A DNA stretch of 64,000 nt from Methylobacterium platani (lineage in GTDB: Bacteria; Pseudomonadota; Alphaproteobacteria; Rhizobiales; Beijerinckiaceae). The notes beneath the pieces are model-generated. The model saw only the letters and a program-made list of their open reading frames with translations, was not told the origin of the DNA and did not search any database. This document shows, in pieces, positions 1 to 8,120 of the stretch. Position 1 is the first letter of the stretch; the number at the start of each line of letters is the position of its first letter. The stretch is from positions 186,001 to 250,000 of the forward strand of contig NZ_LWHQ01000047.1 of assembly GCF_001653715.1 (NCBI RefSeq), given 5' to 3'. The translations under genes were made by a program, and so were the position numbers.

Positions 1-620
1 TGCTGCCGGCCTTGGACGGCACGATCCGGGTCGAGGGGCGCCCGCTCGCCGACCTCACCGCCCGGGAGCGCGCGCGGGCGATGGCCTACGTCCCGCAGGC
101 CGCGGCGAGCGCCTTCGCCTTCACGGCCCGGGCCGTGGTGCTGATGGGGCGCACCAGCCGCACCGGGCTCCTCTCCGCCCCGTCCCGGGCCGACCACGCG
201 GCGGCGGAAGCGGCGCTTCACCGGATGGGCATCGCCCATCTCGCCGAGCGGCCGGTGACGCGGCTCTCGGGCGGCGAGCGCCAATTGGTGCTGGTCGCCC
301 GGGCGCTGGCGCAGGAGCCCCGCATCGTCGTCCTCGACGAGCCGACCGCCAGCCTCGATTTCGGCAACCAGGGCCGGGTGATGGCCGAGATCCTGCGCCT
401 GCGCGCCGACGGGCTCGGCCTCCTCTTCACCACCCACGACCCCAACCAGGCCGCCCGCTACGCCGACCGGGCGCTGCTCCTGCGCGGCGGCCGCCCGCTC
501 GCCGCCGGGCCGGTGGCGGAGGTGCTGGATGCCGCTGCCTTGAGCCGGCTCTACGGCGCGCCGGTCGAGGAGGTGCGGGATACGGAGAGCGGGGCGCGGG
601 CCTTCCTGCCGGGCCGGTGA
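1..620 (+). CDS. ABC transporter ATP-binding protein, FecE/BtuD type (5' end outside window)
   Basis: ATPase subunit of a FecCD-type importer for iron-siderophore, heme or cobalamin. The open frame is already running at base 3, so the Walker A region and true start lie upstream of the window. Visible are the Q-loop stretch (AYVPQAAASA), the signature LSGGERQLVLVARAL, Walker B IVVLDEPTASLD and the switch histidine in LLFTTHDPN. The remaining 205 residues fit the C-terminal four fifths of a roughly 255-residue FecE-like protein. The substrate cannot be told from this fragment. The stop lies 119 bases before the start of mrp on the same strand. Confidence 0.88.
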   Translation, partial: LPALDGTIRVEGRPLADLTARERARAMAYVPQAAASAFAFTARAVVLMGRTSRTGLLSAPSRADHAAAEAALHRMGIAHLAERPVTRLSGGERQLVLVARALAQEPRIVVLDEPTASLDFGNQGRVMAEILRLRADGLGLLFTTHDPNQAARYADRALLLRGGRPLAAGPVAEVLDAAALSRLYGAPVEEVRDTESGARAFLPGR

Positions 621-739
621 GACAGTCCCGTTCCGGCCCACGCCCCCACCGATGGCCATCGCCGCCGCGCTGGCGTTTCCCGGCGCAGGGGTTACATGAC
701 GCGGGAACGGACGAACTGCGAAATCAGGAGCGAGGCGAC

Positions 740-1879
740 GTGGCGATCACCCGGGACGACGTGCTGAAGGCGCTCGCGGGCGTGACGGTCGATGCGGCGG
801 GGACCAGCCTGCCGGCCTCCGGCCGCCTGTCGGAGATCGTCATCGACCCCGCGGGCCGGGTGGTGTTCTCGATCGGCATCGCGCCGCCGGAGGCCAAGGC
901 CTTCGAGGCGGTGCGGCAGGCGGCCGAGATCGCGGTCCTGCAACTGCCCGGCGTCAAGGCGGCGCTGGCGAGCCTCACCGCCGAGCGCGGGCCGGGCGCC
1001 GGCCCCGCCCCGGCCCCGCGTCCCGCGGCGCCCGGCGGAGCCCCACAAGGCGGTCCCCGCCCCGGCCCGGCCCTGCCGGGGGTGCGCCACATCGTGGCGG
1101 TGGCCTCGGGCAAGGGCGGCGTCGGCAAGTCGACCACCGCCTGCAACCTCGCGCTGGCGCTTCGCGCGCAAGGCCTGAAGGTCGGCCTGCTCGACGCCGA
1201 CATCTACGGCCCCTCGGTCCCGAAGCTCTTCGGCCTCGACCGCAAGCCCGAGACGATCAACACGCCGCAAGGCCAGCGCATCGTGCCGCTCAACGGCTAC
1301 GGCCTCGCGGTGATGTCGATCGGCTTCCTGATCTCCGCCGACACGGCGATGATCTGGCGCGGCCCGATGGTGCAGTCGGCCCTGACCCAGCTCCTGCGCG
1401 AGGTCGCCTGGGGCGAGCTCGACGTCCTGATCGTCGACATGCCCCCCGGCACCGGCGACGCGCAGCTGACCCTGGCCCAGGCCACGCCGCTCGCCGGCGC
1501 GGTGATCGTCTCGACGCCGCAGGACCTGGCGCTCATCGATGCGCGGCGCGCCGTCACGATGTTCCGCCGGGTCGAGGTGCCGATCCTCGGCGTGGTCGAG
1601 AACATGGCGACCTTCGTCTGCCCGCATTGCGGCGGCACCTCGCACATCTTCGGCCATGGCGGCGCCCGCCACGAGGCCGAGACCCTGGGCGTGCCGTTCC
1701 TCGGCGAGGTGCCGCTCAACATGACGATCCGCGAATCCTCCGATTCCGGCCGCCCCGTCGTCGCGGTCGATCCCGACGGGCCGCAGGCCGCCGCCTACCG
1801 GGCGATCGCCGCCAACCTCTGGACGACGCTGAGCGGCGGCGCCGGGCCGCGCCCGGCCCCCCGGATCGTGATCGAGTGA
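740..1879 (+). CDS. mrp: Mrp/NBP35 family iron-sulfur cluster carrier ATPase
   Basis: Cytosolic P-loop ATPase that carries Fe-S clusters to target apoproteins. Residues 1-85 form an N-terminal DUF59/MIP18-like domain; a Pro/Ala/Gly-rich linker follows (about 85-115); the ATPase domain starts with the deviant Walker A GKGGVGKST near residue 124. The cluster-binding pair CPHC is at C294 and C297. I chose the GTG at 740 because AGGAG lies nine bases upstream and the DUF59 domain begins there; the frame is open further upstream (to 617), but that part is low-complexity. The 379-residue length is normal. The stop overlaps the GTG start of mobA by four bases, so the two genes are probably translated together. 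Confidence 0.93.
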   Translation: MAITRDDVLKALAGVTVDAAGTSLPASGRLSEIVIDPAGRVVFSIGIAPPEAKAFEAVRQAAEIAVLQLPGVKAALASLTAERGPGAGPAPAPRPAAPGGAPQGGPRPGPALPGVRHIVAVASGKGGVGKSTTACNLALALRAQGLKVGLLDADIYGPSVPKLFGLDRKPETINTPQGQRIVPLNGYGLAVMSIGFLISADTAMIWRGPMVQSALTQLLREVAWGELDVLIVDMPPGTGDAQLTLAQATPLAGAVIVSTPQDLALIDARRAVTMFRRVEVPILGVVENMATFVCPHCGGTSHIFGHGGARHEAETLGVPFLGEVPLNMTIRESSDSGRPVVAVDPDGPQAAAYRAIAANLWTTLSGGAGPRPAPRIVIE

Positions 1880-2529
1880 GCCTCGATCCGGCGGGCGTGC
1901 CCCCGACCCTCGGGGTGATCCTGGCCGGCGGGCTCTCCCGCCGGATGGGCGGCGGCGACAAGCCGCTGCTGCGGCTCGGCGACCGGACCCTGCTCGAACG
2001 GGTCGCCGATCGGCTGCGCCCGCAATGCGCAGCCGGGCTGATCCTCAACGCCAACGGCGATCCGGGCCGGTTTCGCGCCTTCACCGGCTTCGTGGTGCCG
2101 GATTCGATCCCCGACGCGCCCGGACCGCTCGCCGGCGTGCTCGCCGCCCTCGATTTCTGCGCGAGCCACCATCCCGACGTCGCTTACGTCGCGAGCGTCG
2201 CCGGCGACACGCCGTTCCTGCCCCACGACCTCGTCGCCCGCCTCCACGCGGCGCGGGCGCGAGACGGCGTCGAGGTGGCGGTGGCGGCCTCGGGCGGGCA
2301 GCTGCATTTCGTGAATGCGGTCTGGGCGGTGTCCCTGCGCCACGACCTGCGGGCGGCCCTCGTCGAGCGCGGCCTGCGGCGCGTGGGGATGTGGATCGCC
2401 CGGCACAACGCCGCGGAGGCGGCGTGGGAGACGGAGCCGGTGGATCCGTTCCTGAACCTCAACACGCCGGAGGATGTCTTCGCGGCGGAGCGGCTGCTGG
2501 CCGGTGAGGAACGCTCGGCCATCCAGTGA
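1876..2529 (+). CDS. mobA: Molybdenum cofactor guanylyltransferase MobA
   Basis: Transfers GMP from GTP to molybdopterin to make the MGD cofactor of DMSO-reductase-family enzymes, such as formate dehydrogenases. The 217-residue protein opens with the nucleotide-binding signature LAGGLSRRMGGGDKPLL and later has GPLAGVLAAL and the metal-binding VAGDTPFLP stretch typical of MobA. The start is a GTG whose last two bases are shared with the mrp stop (GTGA overlap). A purely mrp-mobA transcript is likely because a large palindromic repeat follows directly. moaA, another Moco gene, lies far away at 39.3 kb. Confidence 0.93.
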   Translation: MSLDPAGVPPTLGVILAGGLSRRMGGGDKPLLRLGDRTLLERVADRLRPQCAAGLILNANGDPGRFRAFTGFVVPDSIPDAPGPLAGVLAALDFCASHHPDVAYVASVAGDTPFLPHDLVARLHAARARDGVEVAVAASGGQLHFVNAVWAVSLRHDLRAALVERGLRRVGMWIARHNAAEAAWETEPVDPFLNLNTPEDVFAAERLLAGEERSAIQ

Positions 2530-2544
2530 AGCGCGGACTTGAAC

Positions 2545-2825
2545 CCTCCCCCTCTGCGCAGGGCTGGCCGGGGAAAATCCCTTTAAAGATCAAGCGCGGG
2601 ATCCCCTCTCCCGTGTGGGAGAGGGGATCCCGCGCCAATCTTTTCCCCGGACAGCCCTGCCCTCTGCGGGGGAGGGTGCTCCACGGAGTGGGGCGGGAGA
2701 GGGGACGCCGCTTCCGGAAAGGTCGCGCGCTTGATGAAGGACGCTCTCTCGATCAGCGTCGCGCTGCCCCTCTCCCGGCCCCTGCTGACGCAGGGTCCAC
2801 CCTCCCCCGCAGAGGGGGGAGGGTT
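2545..2825. repeat. Composite intergenic palindrome (GGGATCCC-type element)
   Basis: The whole mobA-cyclophilin gap is built from nested inverted repeats. The core is a perfect 19-bp inverted repeat at 2594-2612 and 2617-2635 with the four-base loop gtgt. Around it is a second 19-bp inverted repeat with one mismatch (2559-2577 against 2641-2659). Outside that are further C/T-rich and G/A-rich arms (for example 2545-2558 and 2798-2824). The same 19-bp core recurs at 44124, 46463 and, with one inserted G, 46610. I see no gene here. It may also end transcription of the convergent mobA and cyclophilin operons. Confidence 0.85.
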
Positions 2826-2838
2826 CAAAAGCGCGGGC

Positions 2839-3294
2839 TTACGCCTCGACGCGCATCGTCTTGATGGTGTCGGGATCGCGCACGGGCTCGCCGCGCTTGA
2901 TCTGGTCGATCACGTCCATGCCCTCAATCACCTTGCCCCACACCGTGTACTGCTTGTCGAGGAAGCGGGCGTCGGAGAAGCAGATGAAGAACTGCGAGTT
3001 GGCCGAGTGCGGGAAGTTGGTGCGGGCCATCGAGCAGGTGCCGCGGACGTGCGGCTCGGCGTTGAACTCGGCCTTCAGGTCGGGCAGCTCGGAGCCGCCG
3101 GTGCCGGTGCCGGTCGGGTCGCCGGTCTGGGCCATGAAGCCGTCGATGACGCGGTGGAACGGCACGCCGTCGTAGAAGCCCTGCTCCGAGAGGGTCGTAA
3201 TGCGCTCGACGTGGTTGGGGGCGAGGTCGGGGCGCAGCTCGATGACCACGCGGCCCTTGCTGGTCTCCATCACGAGTCGGTTGCTGTCGGTCAT
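2839..3294 (-). CDS. Cytosolic cyclophilin-type peptidyl-prolyl cis-trans isomerase
   Basis: Catalyses cis-trans isomerisation of Xaa-Pro bonds during protein folding. The 151-residue protein has no signal peptide and covers a single cyclophilin domain: IELRPDLAPNHVERI near the start, FHRVIDGFMAQTGDPTG with the catalytic Arg and Phe, and the substrate-pocket stretch NSQFFICF. It is a close paralogue of the secreted cyclophilin at 3759-4307. Its ATG overlaps the stop of the small secreted protein gene upstream by four bases (ATGA), so it is the last gene of a coaD-led minus-strand cluster. Confidence 0.93.
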   Translation of the reverse strand: MTDSNRLVMETSKGRVVIELRPDLAPNHVERITTLSEQGFYDGVPFHRVIDGFMAQTGDPTGTGTGGSELPDLKAEFNAEPHVRGTCSMARTNFPHSANSQFFICFSDARFLDKQYTVWGKVIEGMDVIDQIKRGEPVRDPDTIKTMRVEA

Positions 3295-3755
3295 GGTCGG
3301 TCTCCTTGATTCGGACCAGGGTAGACGAAACGCAGGGCGATGGGACGCCCCGCGACGGCGCCGCCGAGCCCCGCCGTCAGCCGCGCCGGGGTGCAGCGGG
3401 CGAGCGACGCCAGGGTCTCGGCGACGAGCGCGTCCCGCTGCCGGGGCGGAACGCGCGTGAAGGTGATCCGCGGGCGGCCCTGCAGGCTGCCGTCCCGCCG
3501 CAGCGCGAACCGCGCGGTGATCGCGGCGGCTCCGAGATCGGCCGGGGCGCGCCAGCAGGCGGCGAGCCGGGGATAGAGCGCCGCGAGGGTGTCGGCCGGT
3601 CCCGCGGGATTCGCCGTCACCGGCACACGCACGGTCGCCCGCAGGGTGGTCGGCAGCGAGAGCACCGAGGGGTTGTCGTAGACGTCGAACTGCGCGGCGG
3701 CGGGCGAGCCAGACACCGCCAGCGCGAGGCCGGCGCGGAAAAGCCCGCCGCGCAA
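3291..3755 (-). CDS. Small secreted protein with TonB/TolA C-terminal-like domain
   Basis: I do not recognise a named family. The 154-residue product starts (TTG) with a signal peptide ending near SPAAAQ. The rest resembles the TonB/TolA C-terminal fold: a CW pair near residue 65, a beta-hairpin ITARFALRRDGSLQGRPRI, a long helix, a second cysteine in SLARCTPA and a final strand IALRFVY. That gives two cysteines that could form a disulfide in the periplasm. It sits three bases after the secreted cyclophilin gene and overlaps the cytosolic one by four bases, which suggests a shared envelope-folding role. The fold call is by pattern only. Confidence 0.7.
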   Translation of the reverse strand: MRGGLFRAGLALAVSGSPAAAQFDVYDNPSVLSLPTTLRATVRVPVTANPAGPADTLAALYPRLAACWRAPADLGAAAITARFALRRDGSLQGRPRITFTRVPPRQRDALVAETLASLARCTPARLTAGLGGAVAGRPIALRFVYPGPNQGDRP

Positions 3756-3758
3756 GGC

Positions 3759-4307
3759 TTACTGGCCGTCCTGCGCCAGGCTCATCCGGACGATCTTGTC
3801 CGGGTTCTGCACGCTGCCGTTCTGGGCCGAGGAGCCCTTCTTGATCTTGTCGACCACGTCCATGCCCGAGGTCACCTCGCCCACCACCGTGTACTGGTTG
3901 TTGAGGAACGGGGCGTCGCCGAAGCAGATGAAGAACTGGGAATTGGCCGAGTTCGGGTCCTGCGAGCGGGCCATGCCGACGGTGCCGCGCTTGAACGGCG
4001 CCTTGGAGAACTCCGCCGGGATGTTCGGCAGGTCGGACTTGCCCATGCCGGTGCCGGTCGGGTCGCCGGTCTGGGCCATGAAGCCGTCGATGACGCGGTG
4101 GAACACGATGCCGTTGTAGAAGCCGCGCTTCGTCAGCGTCTTGATCTGCTGGACGTGCTTGGGCGCGAGGTCGGGGCGCAGCTGGATGGTGATCCGGCCG
4201 TCCTTGGTGTCGAGGTAGACGGTGTTCTGGTCGGGCGCGGCGCTCGCCGGGGCGGCGATGCCGAGGGCGGCGACGGACAGCACCAGGGCTGCGAGCCAGC
4301 GGATCAT
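3759..4307 (-). CDS. Periplasmic cyclophilin-type peptidyl-prolyl isomerase
   Basis: A secreted folding catalyst. Residues 1-23 form a clear signal peptide (MIRWLAALVLSVAALGIAAP, cleavage after ASA). The cyclophilin domain follows with FHRVIDGFMAQTGDPTG and NSQFFICFG, nearly identical to the cytosolic copy at 2839-3294, so the pair probably arose by duplication with gain or loss of the signal sequence. It is 182 residues long. The gene lies 31 bases after coaD and three bases before the TTG start of the next gene. Confidence 0.93.
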   Translation of the reverse strand: MIRWLAALVLSVAALGIAAPASAAPDQNTVYLDTKDGRITIQLRPDLAPKHVQQIKTLTKRGFYNGIVFHRVIDGFMAQTGDPTGTGMGKSDLPNIPAEFSKAPFKRGTVGMARSQDPNSANSQFFICFGDAPFLNNQYTVVGEVTSGMDVVDKIKKGSSAQNGSVQNPDKIVRMSLAQDGQ

Positions 4308-4338
4308 GGGGGTCTCCTGGGTGGAAAAGTCGGCCGCG

Positions 4339-4842
4339 TCAGGCGGACGGGGCGAAGCGGGCGCCGAGGCGGTCGGCCACCGCCGCGGGCACGAAGGGCC
4401 GCACGTCGCCGCCCATGGCGGCGATCTGGCGGACCAGGGTGGCGGTGATCGGCCGCACGCCGGTCGAGGCCGGCAGGAACACGGTCTGCACCTCCGGCGC
4501 CATGGCGCCGTTCATGCCGGCGAGCTGCATCTCGTAGTCGAGATCGGTGCCGTCGCGCAAACCGCGGATGAACAGGCTGGCGCCGTGCCGGCGCGCCGCC
4601 GCCACCGCGAGGTCGGCGAAGGTGACGACCTCGAGCGCGGTCCCGGTCTCGGCGGCGAGCGGGCCGCAGGTGGCCCGGATCAGCTCCGCCCGCTCCTCGG
4701 CGGAGAAGAGCGGGGTCTTGCCCGGATGCACGCCGATCGCCACGACGAGGCGGCCGACCAGGCGGCAGGCCTGGCGCACCACGTCGAGATGGCCGTTGGT
4801 CACCGGATCGAAGGAGCCGGCATAGAGCGCGGTGCGGTTCAT
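4339..4842 (-). CDS. coaD: Phosphopantetheine adenylyltransferase
   Basis: Fourth enzyme of coenzyme A synthesis: joins ATP and 4'-phosphopantetheine to give dephospho-CoA. The N-terminus has the nucleotidyltransferase signature GSFDPVTNGHLDVV with the (T/H)xGH motif, and the C-terminal half has the conserved region SATLVRQIAAMGGDV. At 167 residues it has the usual length. It heads the minus-strand cluster with the two cyclophilins. The sequence AGAGCATTTTC, an arm of an intergenic palindrome family, lies just upstream at 4855-4865. Confidence 0.95.
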   Translation of the reverse strand: MNRTALYAGSFDPVTNGHLDVVRQACRLVGRLVVAIGVHPGKTPLFSAEERAELIRATCGPLAAETGTALEVVTFADLAVAAARRHGASLFIRGLRDGTDLDYEMQLAGMNGAMAPEVQTVFLPASTGVRPITATLVRQIAAMGGDVRPFVPAAVADRLGARFAPSA

Positions 4843-4854
4843 CGTGGTCCCCCT

Positions 4855-4865
4855 AGAGCATTTTC
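4855..4865. repeat. Solo arm of the AGAGCATTTTC palindrome family
   Basis: Eleven bases identical to the left arm of the full palindrome at 52787-52832, here without a matching right arm. It lies 13 bases upstream of the coaD start, between coaD and the gene that precedes it. Confidence 0.5.
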
Positions 4866-4899
4866 GGCCTCGACGGAACCGCCCGCCCCTTCGCCCGCC

Positions 4900-5694
4900 T
4901 CACTTGACGACCGCCCCGACCAGCGGCCCGAGCGGCCGGCTCAGGTCCTGGCGGCCGAGCGACGGGGCGTAGAGGCTCGACACGCTGCCGTCGAGGAAGA
5001 GCGCGTTGGGGCAGCCCAGGGCATCGCGAAACAGCCGCGCGAAGGCCCCGAAGCTCACCGGCGCCTCCGAGATCGCGAACACCGCGGTATGCCCGTCCGG
5101 CCGCACGCCGACGCCGTTGCGGATCTTCTGCGACGGGCCGTCCTCGGAGATCCTGGGGTGGATGCGGTTGTTGATCACCAGCATCGGGCCGGATTGCGTC
5201 GCGAACTCGGCCCGCGGATGCGCCTTCAGGTAGCGCCCGGTCTCGAGCACTCCGGCCCGGTCCCCGGCGACGTAGAACACGCCGTTGGGCTTCATGTGGA
5301 AGTTGCCCGGGCCGTTGGCGGTGTTGGCGGCCTTCAGCTCGTGCCCGTCCTCGACGTAGAGGCCGACGGGGCCGAGGCCGGTATCGTACATCCCGGCATT
5401 CATCGCGAAGGCGAGTTTTTCGCCCTGCTGGCCGGCGAGCCGCGAGAGCGAGCCGTAGGGCAGCCCGTCGGGCCCGCGCCAGAACAGCTTCACCCGGGCG
5501 CGCCGCAGGTCGACGGTGCAGACGGCGTAGGCCTGGCCCTCGTGGGTCTGCGGCCGGCACAGGGCCGCGGGGGCGGAGGCGGGAGACGAGGCCGCAGGGG
5601 CGGGGCCGGGCGCCGCAGGGACAGGGCCGGCCGGAAGCCAGCAGCATCCCGCCCCGAGCAGCAACGCCCCGATCCGTCCCGCCAGTCCCGCCAT
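4900..5694 (-). CDS. Secreted phosphodiester glycosidase family protein (DUF2233/NAGPA-like)
   Basis: Predicted exported protein of 264 residues. Residues 1-30 form a signal peptide with a Cys pair in GALLLGAGCC, so a lipoprotein is possible although the lipobox is poor. The rest matches the phosphodiester glycosidase fold: AFAMNAGMYD, GPVGLYVEDG, PNGVFY, GPMLVINN, RNGVGVRPDG and the closing FLDGSVSSLYAP. Related proteins cleave phosphodiester-linked sugars; the substrate here is unknown. I set the start at the ATG with GGAG upstream; the frame runs on upstream but without a signal-like sequence. It lies 57 bases upstream of coaD on the same strand. Confidence 0.8.
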   Translation of the reverse strand: MAGLAGRIGALLLGAGCCWLPAGPVPAAPGPAPAASSPASAPAALCRPQTHEGQAYAVCTVDLRRARVKLFWRGPDGLPYGSLSRLAGQQGEKLAFAMNAGMYDTGLGPVGLYVEDGHELKAANTANGPGNFHMKPNGVFYVAGDRAGVLETGRYLKAHPRAEFATQSGPMLVINNRIHPRISEDGPSQKIRNGVGVRPDGHTAVFAISEAPVSFGAFARLFRDALGCPNALFLDGSVSSLYAPSLGRQDLSRPLGPLVGAVVK

Positions 5695-5887
5695 GTGCCT
5701 CTCCGCTCTCGTGCCGCTTCGCGCCCGGCCCGGTCCTGGCCGGGTTGGCCCGCTCCCGGCCGCCGGGCCGGTTTTCGGGGTACCGGTATAGAGCGATCGT
5801 GACGTTTTGCAGCACGAACCAACCGTCGCGCTGCGACGTTCTGAGGGCCTGGGGGTACACGTCATCTCTCGATCAGGAGATCGGATC

Positions 5888-6430
5888 ATGAAAGGCATGT
5901 TGGCGGCGTCGGCGGTCCTCGCGGGCGCGCTGCTGGTTGTGCCGGCCACCGCCGAGGCGCGCGGCTTCGGCGGCGGCGGTTTCCATGGCGGCGGAGGCTT
6001 CGGCGGCTTCCACGGCGGCGGCTTCCGGGGCGGCTTCGGCGGCGGCGGCTTCGGCCGGGGCTTCGGCGGCGGCTATCGCGGGGTCGGCTTCGGCGGCTAC
6101 CGCGGCGGCTTCGGCGGCTACCGCGGCGTCGGCTTCGGCGGCTGGCGCGGCGGTTATGGCGGCTGGCGCGGCGGCTACGGCTATCGCCGCGGCTACGGCT
6201 GGGGCGCGGCGGGCCTCGGGCTCGGCGTCGGGCTCGGACTCGCGGCGGCCACGGCCTACCCGTATTACGGCGGCTACGGCTACGGCGGATACGGCTATGG
6301 CGGCTACGCCCCGGTCGGCTATTACGGCGGCGGCTACGATTACGGCTATGGCGGCGGCTGCTACGAGGTGCCCCGCGTGCGCTGGACGCCCTACGGCTAT
6401 CGCCGCGTCCTCGTGACCCGCTGCTACTGA
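5888..6430 (+). CDS. Secreted Gly/Tyr/Arg-rich low-complexity protein
   Basis: A 180-residue protein with a signal peptide (cleavage after ATAEA near residue 22), followed almost wholly by glycine-rich repeats: FHGGGGFGG, FRGGFGGGG, then alternating GGYRGVGFGG and GGWRGGYGG units, a short hydrophobic stretch (about 120-135) and a Tyr/Gly tail ending with a pair of cysteines (GGCYEV and TRCY). Start chosen at the ATG after AGGAGA. Such proteins are common in Methylobacterium-like genomes with unknown function; a structural or envelope role is plausible. A strong terminator follows. Confidence 0.8.
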   Translation: MKGMLAASAVLAGALLVVPATAEARGFGGGGFHGGGGFGGFHGGGFRGGFGGGGFGRGFGGGYRGVGFGGYRGGFGGYRGVGFGGWRGGYGGWRGGYGYRRGYGWGAAGLGLGVGLGLAAATAYPYYGGYGYGGYGYGGYAPVGYYGGGYDYGYGGGCYEVPRVRWTPYGYRRVLVTRCY

Positions 6431-6456
6431 ACGGCGGGCACACCGCGATCGGAGGA

Positions 6457-6484
6457 GGGCTGCCCGGCGGGGCGGCCCTTTTTT
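6457..6484 (+). terminator. Rho-independent terminator after the Gly-rich protein gene
   Basis: Eight-base-pair stem (6457-6464 with 6471-6478, one G-T pair), six-base loop and six T residues at 6479-6484, starting 26 bases after the stop codon. Confidence 0.85.
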
Positions 6485-6497
6485 CGTGGCGGGCCGG

Positions 6498-6914
6498 TCA
6501 GTTCCGGCGCCCCGCCGACTCCTCGCGCCGCATCGGCATCGCGTCGATGGTCGAGAACAGCGTCTGCGCCGGAATCGGCTCGGCGGCCTCGAGCTTCGCC
6601 CCGCCGTCCTTGCCGACCAGCACCGCCCGGAATCCCGTCGCCGGCAGGCCGAGGCGGCGGCGCAGGGAGGCGGCCTCCCTCCCCTCCCCGATCGCCCGCA
6701 CCACCACGAGGTCGCGCTCGCCCATCCCGCTTGCCGCCGCCGCGACGATCGCCTCCTGCGCCGCCGCGCGGGGATCGCCGGCCTCGGCCGCGATCACCAG
6801 CACCCGGGACGTCCAGCGGTAGCGGTCGAGATCGGTGCCGGCCGCCGTGGCCGGCACCGCCATGGCGGCCGCCGCGAGCAGGAGGGCGCCGGCAAGGAGG
6901 GAGGACGGGAGCAT
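6498..6914 (-). CDS. DUF4174 domain secreted protein
   Basis: A 138-residue protein with a signal peptide (MLPSSLLAGALLLAAAAMAV, cleavage after ATAA). The mature part begins with a DLDRYRWTSRVLVI motif and contains RDLVVVRAIGEG and GFRAVLVGKDGG, a pattern of the DUF4174 family, which is thioredoxin-like in outline but lacks a CxxC here. Function unknown. It is convergent with the Gly-rich protein gene and divergent from the reductase at 7107. Confidence 0.75.
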   Translation of the reverse strand: MLPSSLLAGALLLAAAAMAVPATAAGTDLDRYRWTSRVLVIAAEAGDPRAAAQEAIVAAAASGMGERDLVVVRAIGEGREAASLRRRLGLPATGFRAVLVGKDGGAKLEAAEPIPAQTLFSTIDAMPMRREESAGRRN

Positions 6915-7050
6915 GCCGAATCCTTGGGTCGCGGATCGCCCCGGACCGGCCGTCCGGCGGCTGCCCGGACAGGTATGGCACCGACGCTCCGCCGCCAGCG
7001 CGGCGTTGACGCGCGGGGCCTCTCGTCCCAGTTGCGACCCATGCCGGCCG

Positions 7051-7074
7051 CGACCGCGACCGCGACCGCGACCG
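7051..7074. repeat. Four tandem copies of the hexamer CGACCG
   Basis: A perfect simple-sequence repeat in the divergent promoter region between the DUF4174 gene and the reductase gene, ending 32 bases before the reductase start. Confidence 0.8.
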
Positions 7075-7106
7075 GCGTCGAACGATCCCTGCAGGGAGGT
7101 CCCCGC

Positions 7107-8120
7107 ATGTCCGACGTGAACCGCCGCATCGTCCTGGCGTCCCGGCCCCACGGCGAGCCGACGCCCGCCCATTTCCGCCTCGAGCGCGGCACGGTGCCGG
7201 TGCCGCACGAGGGCGAGGTGCTGCTGCGCAACCGCTACCTCTCCCTCGATCCCTACATGCGCGGCCGGATGAGCGCGGCGAAATCCTACGCCAAGCCGGT
7301 CGAGATCAACGACGTGATGGTCGGCGGCACGGTGTCGGAGGTGGTCGCCTCGCACCATCCGGGCTTCGCGGTCGGCGACACTGTGCTGGCCTATGGCGGC
7401 TGGCAGGACTTCTCGGTGTCGAACGGCCAGGGCCTGCGCAAGCTCGATCCCTCGGCGGCCCCCGTCACCACGGCGCTCGGCGTGCTGGGCATGCCGGGCA
7501 TGACCGCCTATACCGGCCTCCTGACCATCGGGGCACCGAAGCCCGGCGAGACCGTGGTGGTCGCCGCCGCCACCGGCCCGGTCGGCTCGCTCGTCGGCCA
7601 GATCGCCAAGCTGAAAGGCGCCCGCACGGTCGGCATCGCCGGCGGGGCCGACAAGTGCCGCCACCTCACCGAGGATCTCGGCTTCGACGCGGCGGTCGAC
7701 CACCGCTCCGGCGACCTGCCCGCGGCGCTGGCCGCCGCCTGCCCGGACGGCATCGACGTGTATTTCGAGAATGTCGGCGGGGCTGTGTTCGACGCGGTGC
7801 TGCCGCTCCTCAACGACTTCGCCCGCATCCCGGTCTGCGGCCTCGTCGCCAACTACAACATGACCGAACTGCCCCCCGGGCCCGACCGGGTGCCGGCCCT
7901 GATGCGCGCGGTGCTGAGCAAGCGCCTGAACTTCCGCGGCTTCATCGTCTCCGATTTCGCCGACCAGGGGCCGGCCTTCCTCAAGGATGTCGGCCAGTGG
8001 CTGCGCGAGGGGAAGATCCGCTACCGCGAGGATGTCGTCGAGGGGCTGGAGAGCGCGCCGGAGGCGTTCATCGGCCTGCTCAAGGGCCGCAACTTCGGCA
8101 AGCTGGTGGTGAAGCTGTAG
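7107..8120 (+). CDS. Zinc-independent NADP-dependent medium-chain reductase (CurA/YncB type)
   Basis: Probable NADPH-dependent alkenal/one oxidoreductase of the leukotriene B4 dehydrogenase-like MDR branch. The 337-residue protein begins with the family hallmark RNRYLSLDPYMRGRMS, has the cofactor-binding region VVVAAATGPVGSLVGQIAKLKGA around residue 150, and lacks the zinc-binding cysteines of alcohol dehydrogenases. YFENVGGAVFDAVLPLL and GFIVSDF are further family blocks. GGGAGG lies eight bases before the ATG. It is monocistronic and convergent with trmJ. The physiological substrate is unknown. Confidence 0.9.
   Translation: MSDVNRRIVLASRPHGEPTPAHFRLERGTVPVPHEGEVLLRNRYLSLDPYMRGRMSAAKSYAKPVEINDVMVGGTVSEVVASHHPGFAVGDTVLAYGGWQDFSVSNGQGLRKLDPSAAPVTTALGVLGMPGMTAYTGLLTIGAPKPGETVVVAAATGPVGSLVGQIAKLKGARTVGIAGGADKCRHLTEDLGFDAAVDHRSGDLPAALAAACPDGIDVYFENVGGAVFDAVLPLLNDFARIPVCGLVANYNMTELPPGPDRVPALMRAVLSKRLNFRGFIVSDFADQGPAFLKDVGQWLREGKIRYREDVVEGLESAPEAFIGLLKGRNFGKLVVKL

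Noticed and set aside
5937..6416. Possible CRISPR-like or satellite array in the Gly-rich gene
   Set aside because: The repeated GGCGGCTTCGGCGG units are codons of a Gly-rich secreted protein with signal peptide and terminator; there are no regular spacers.
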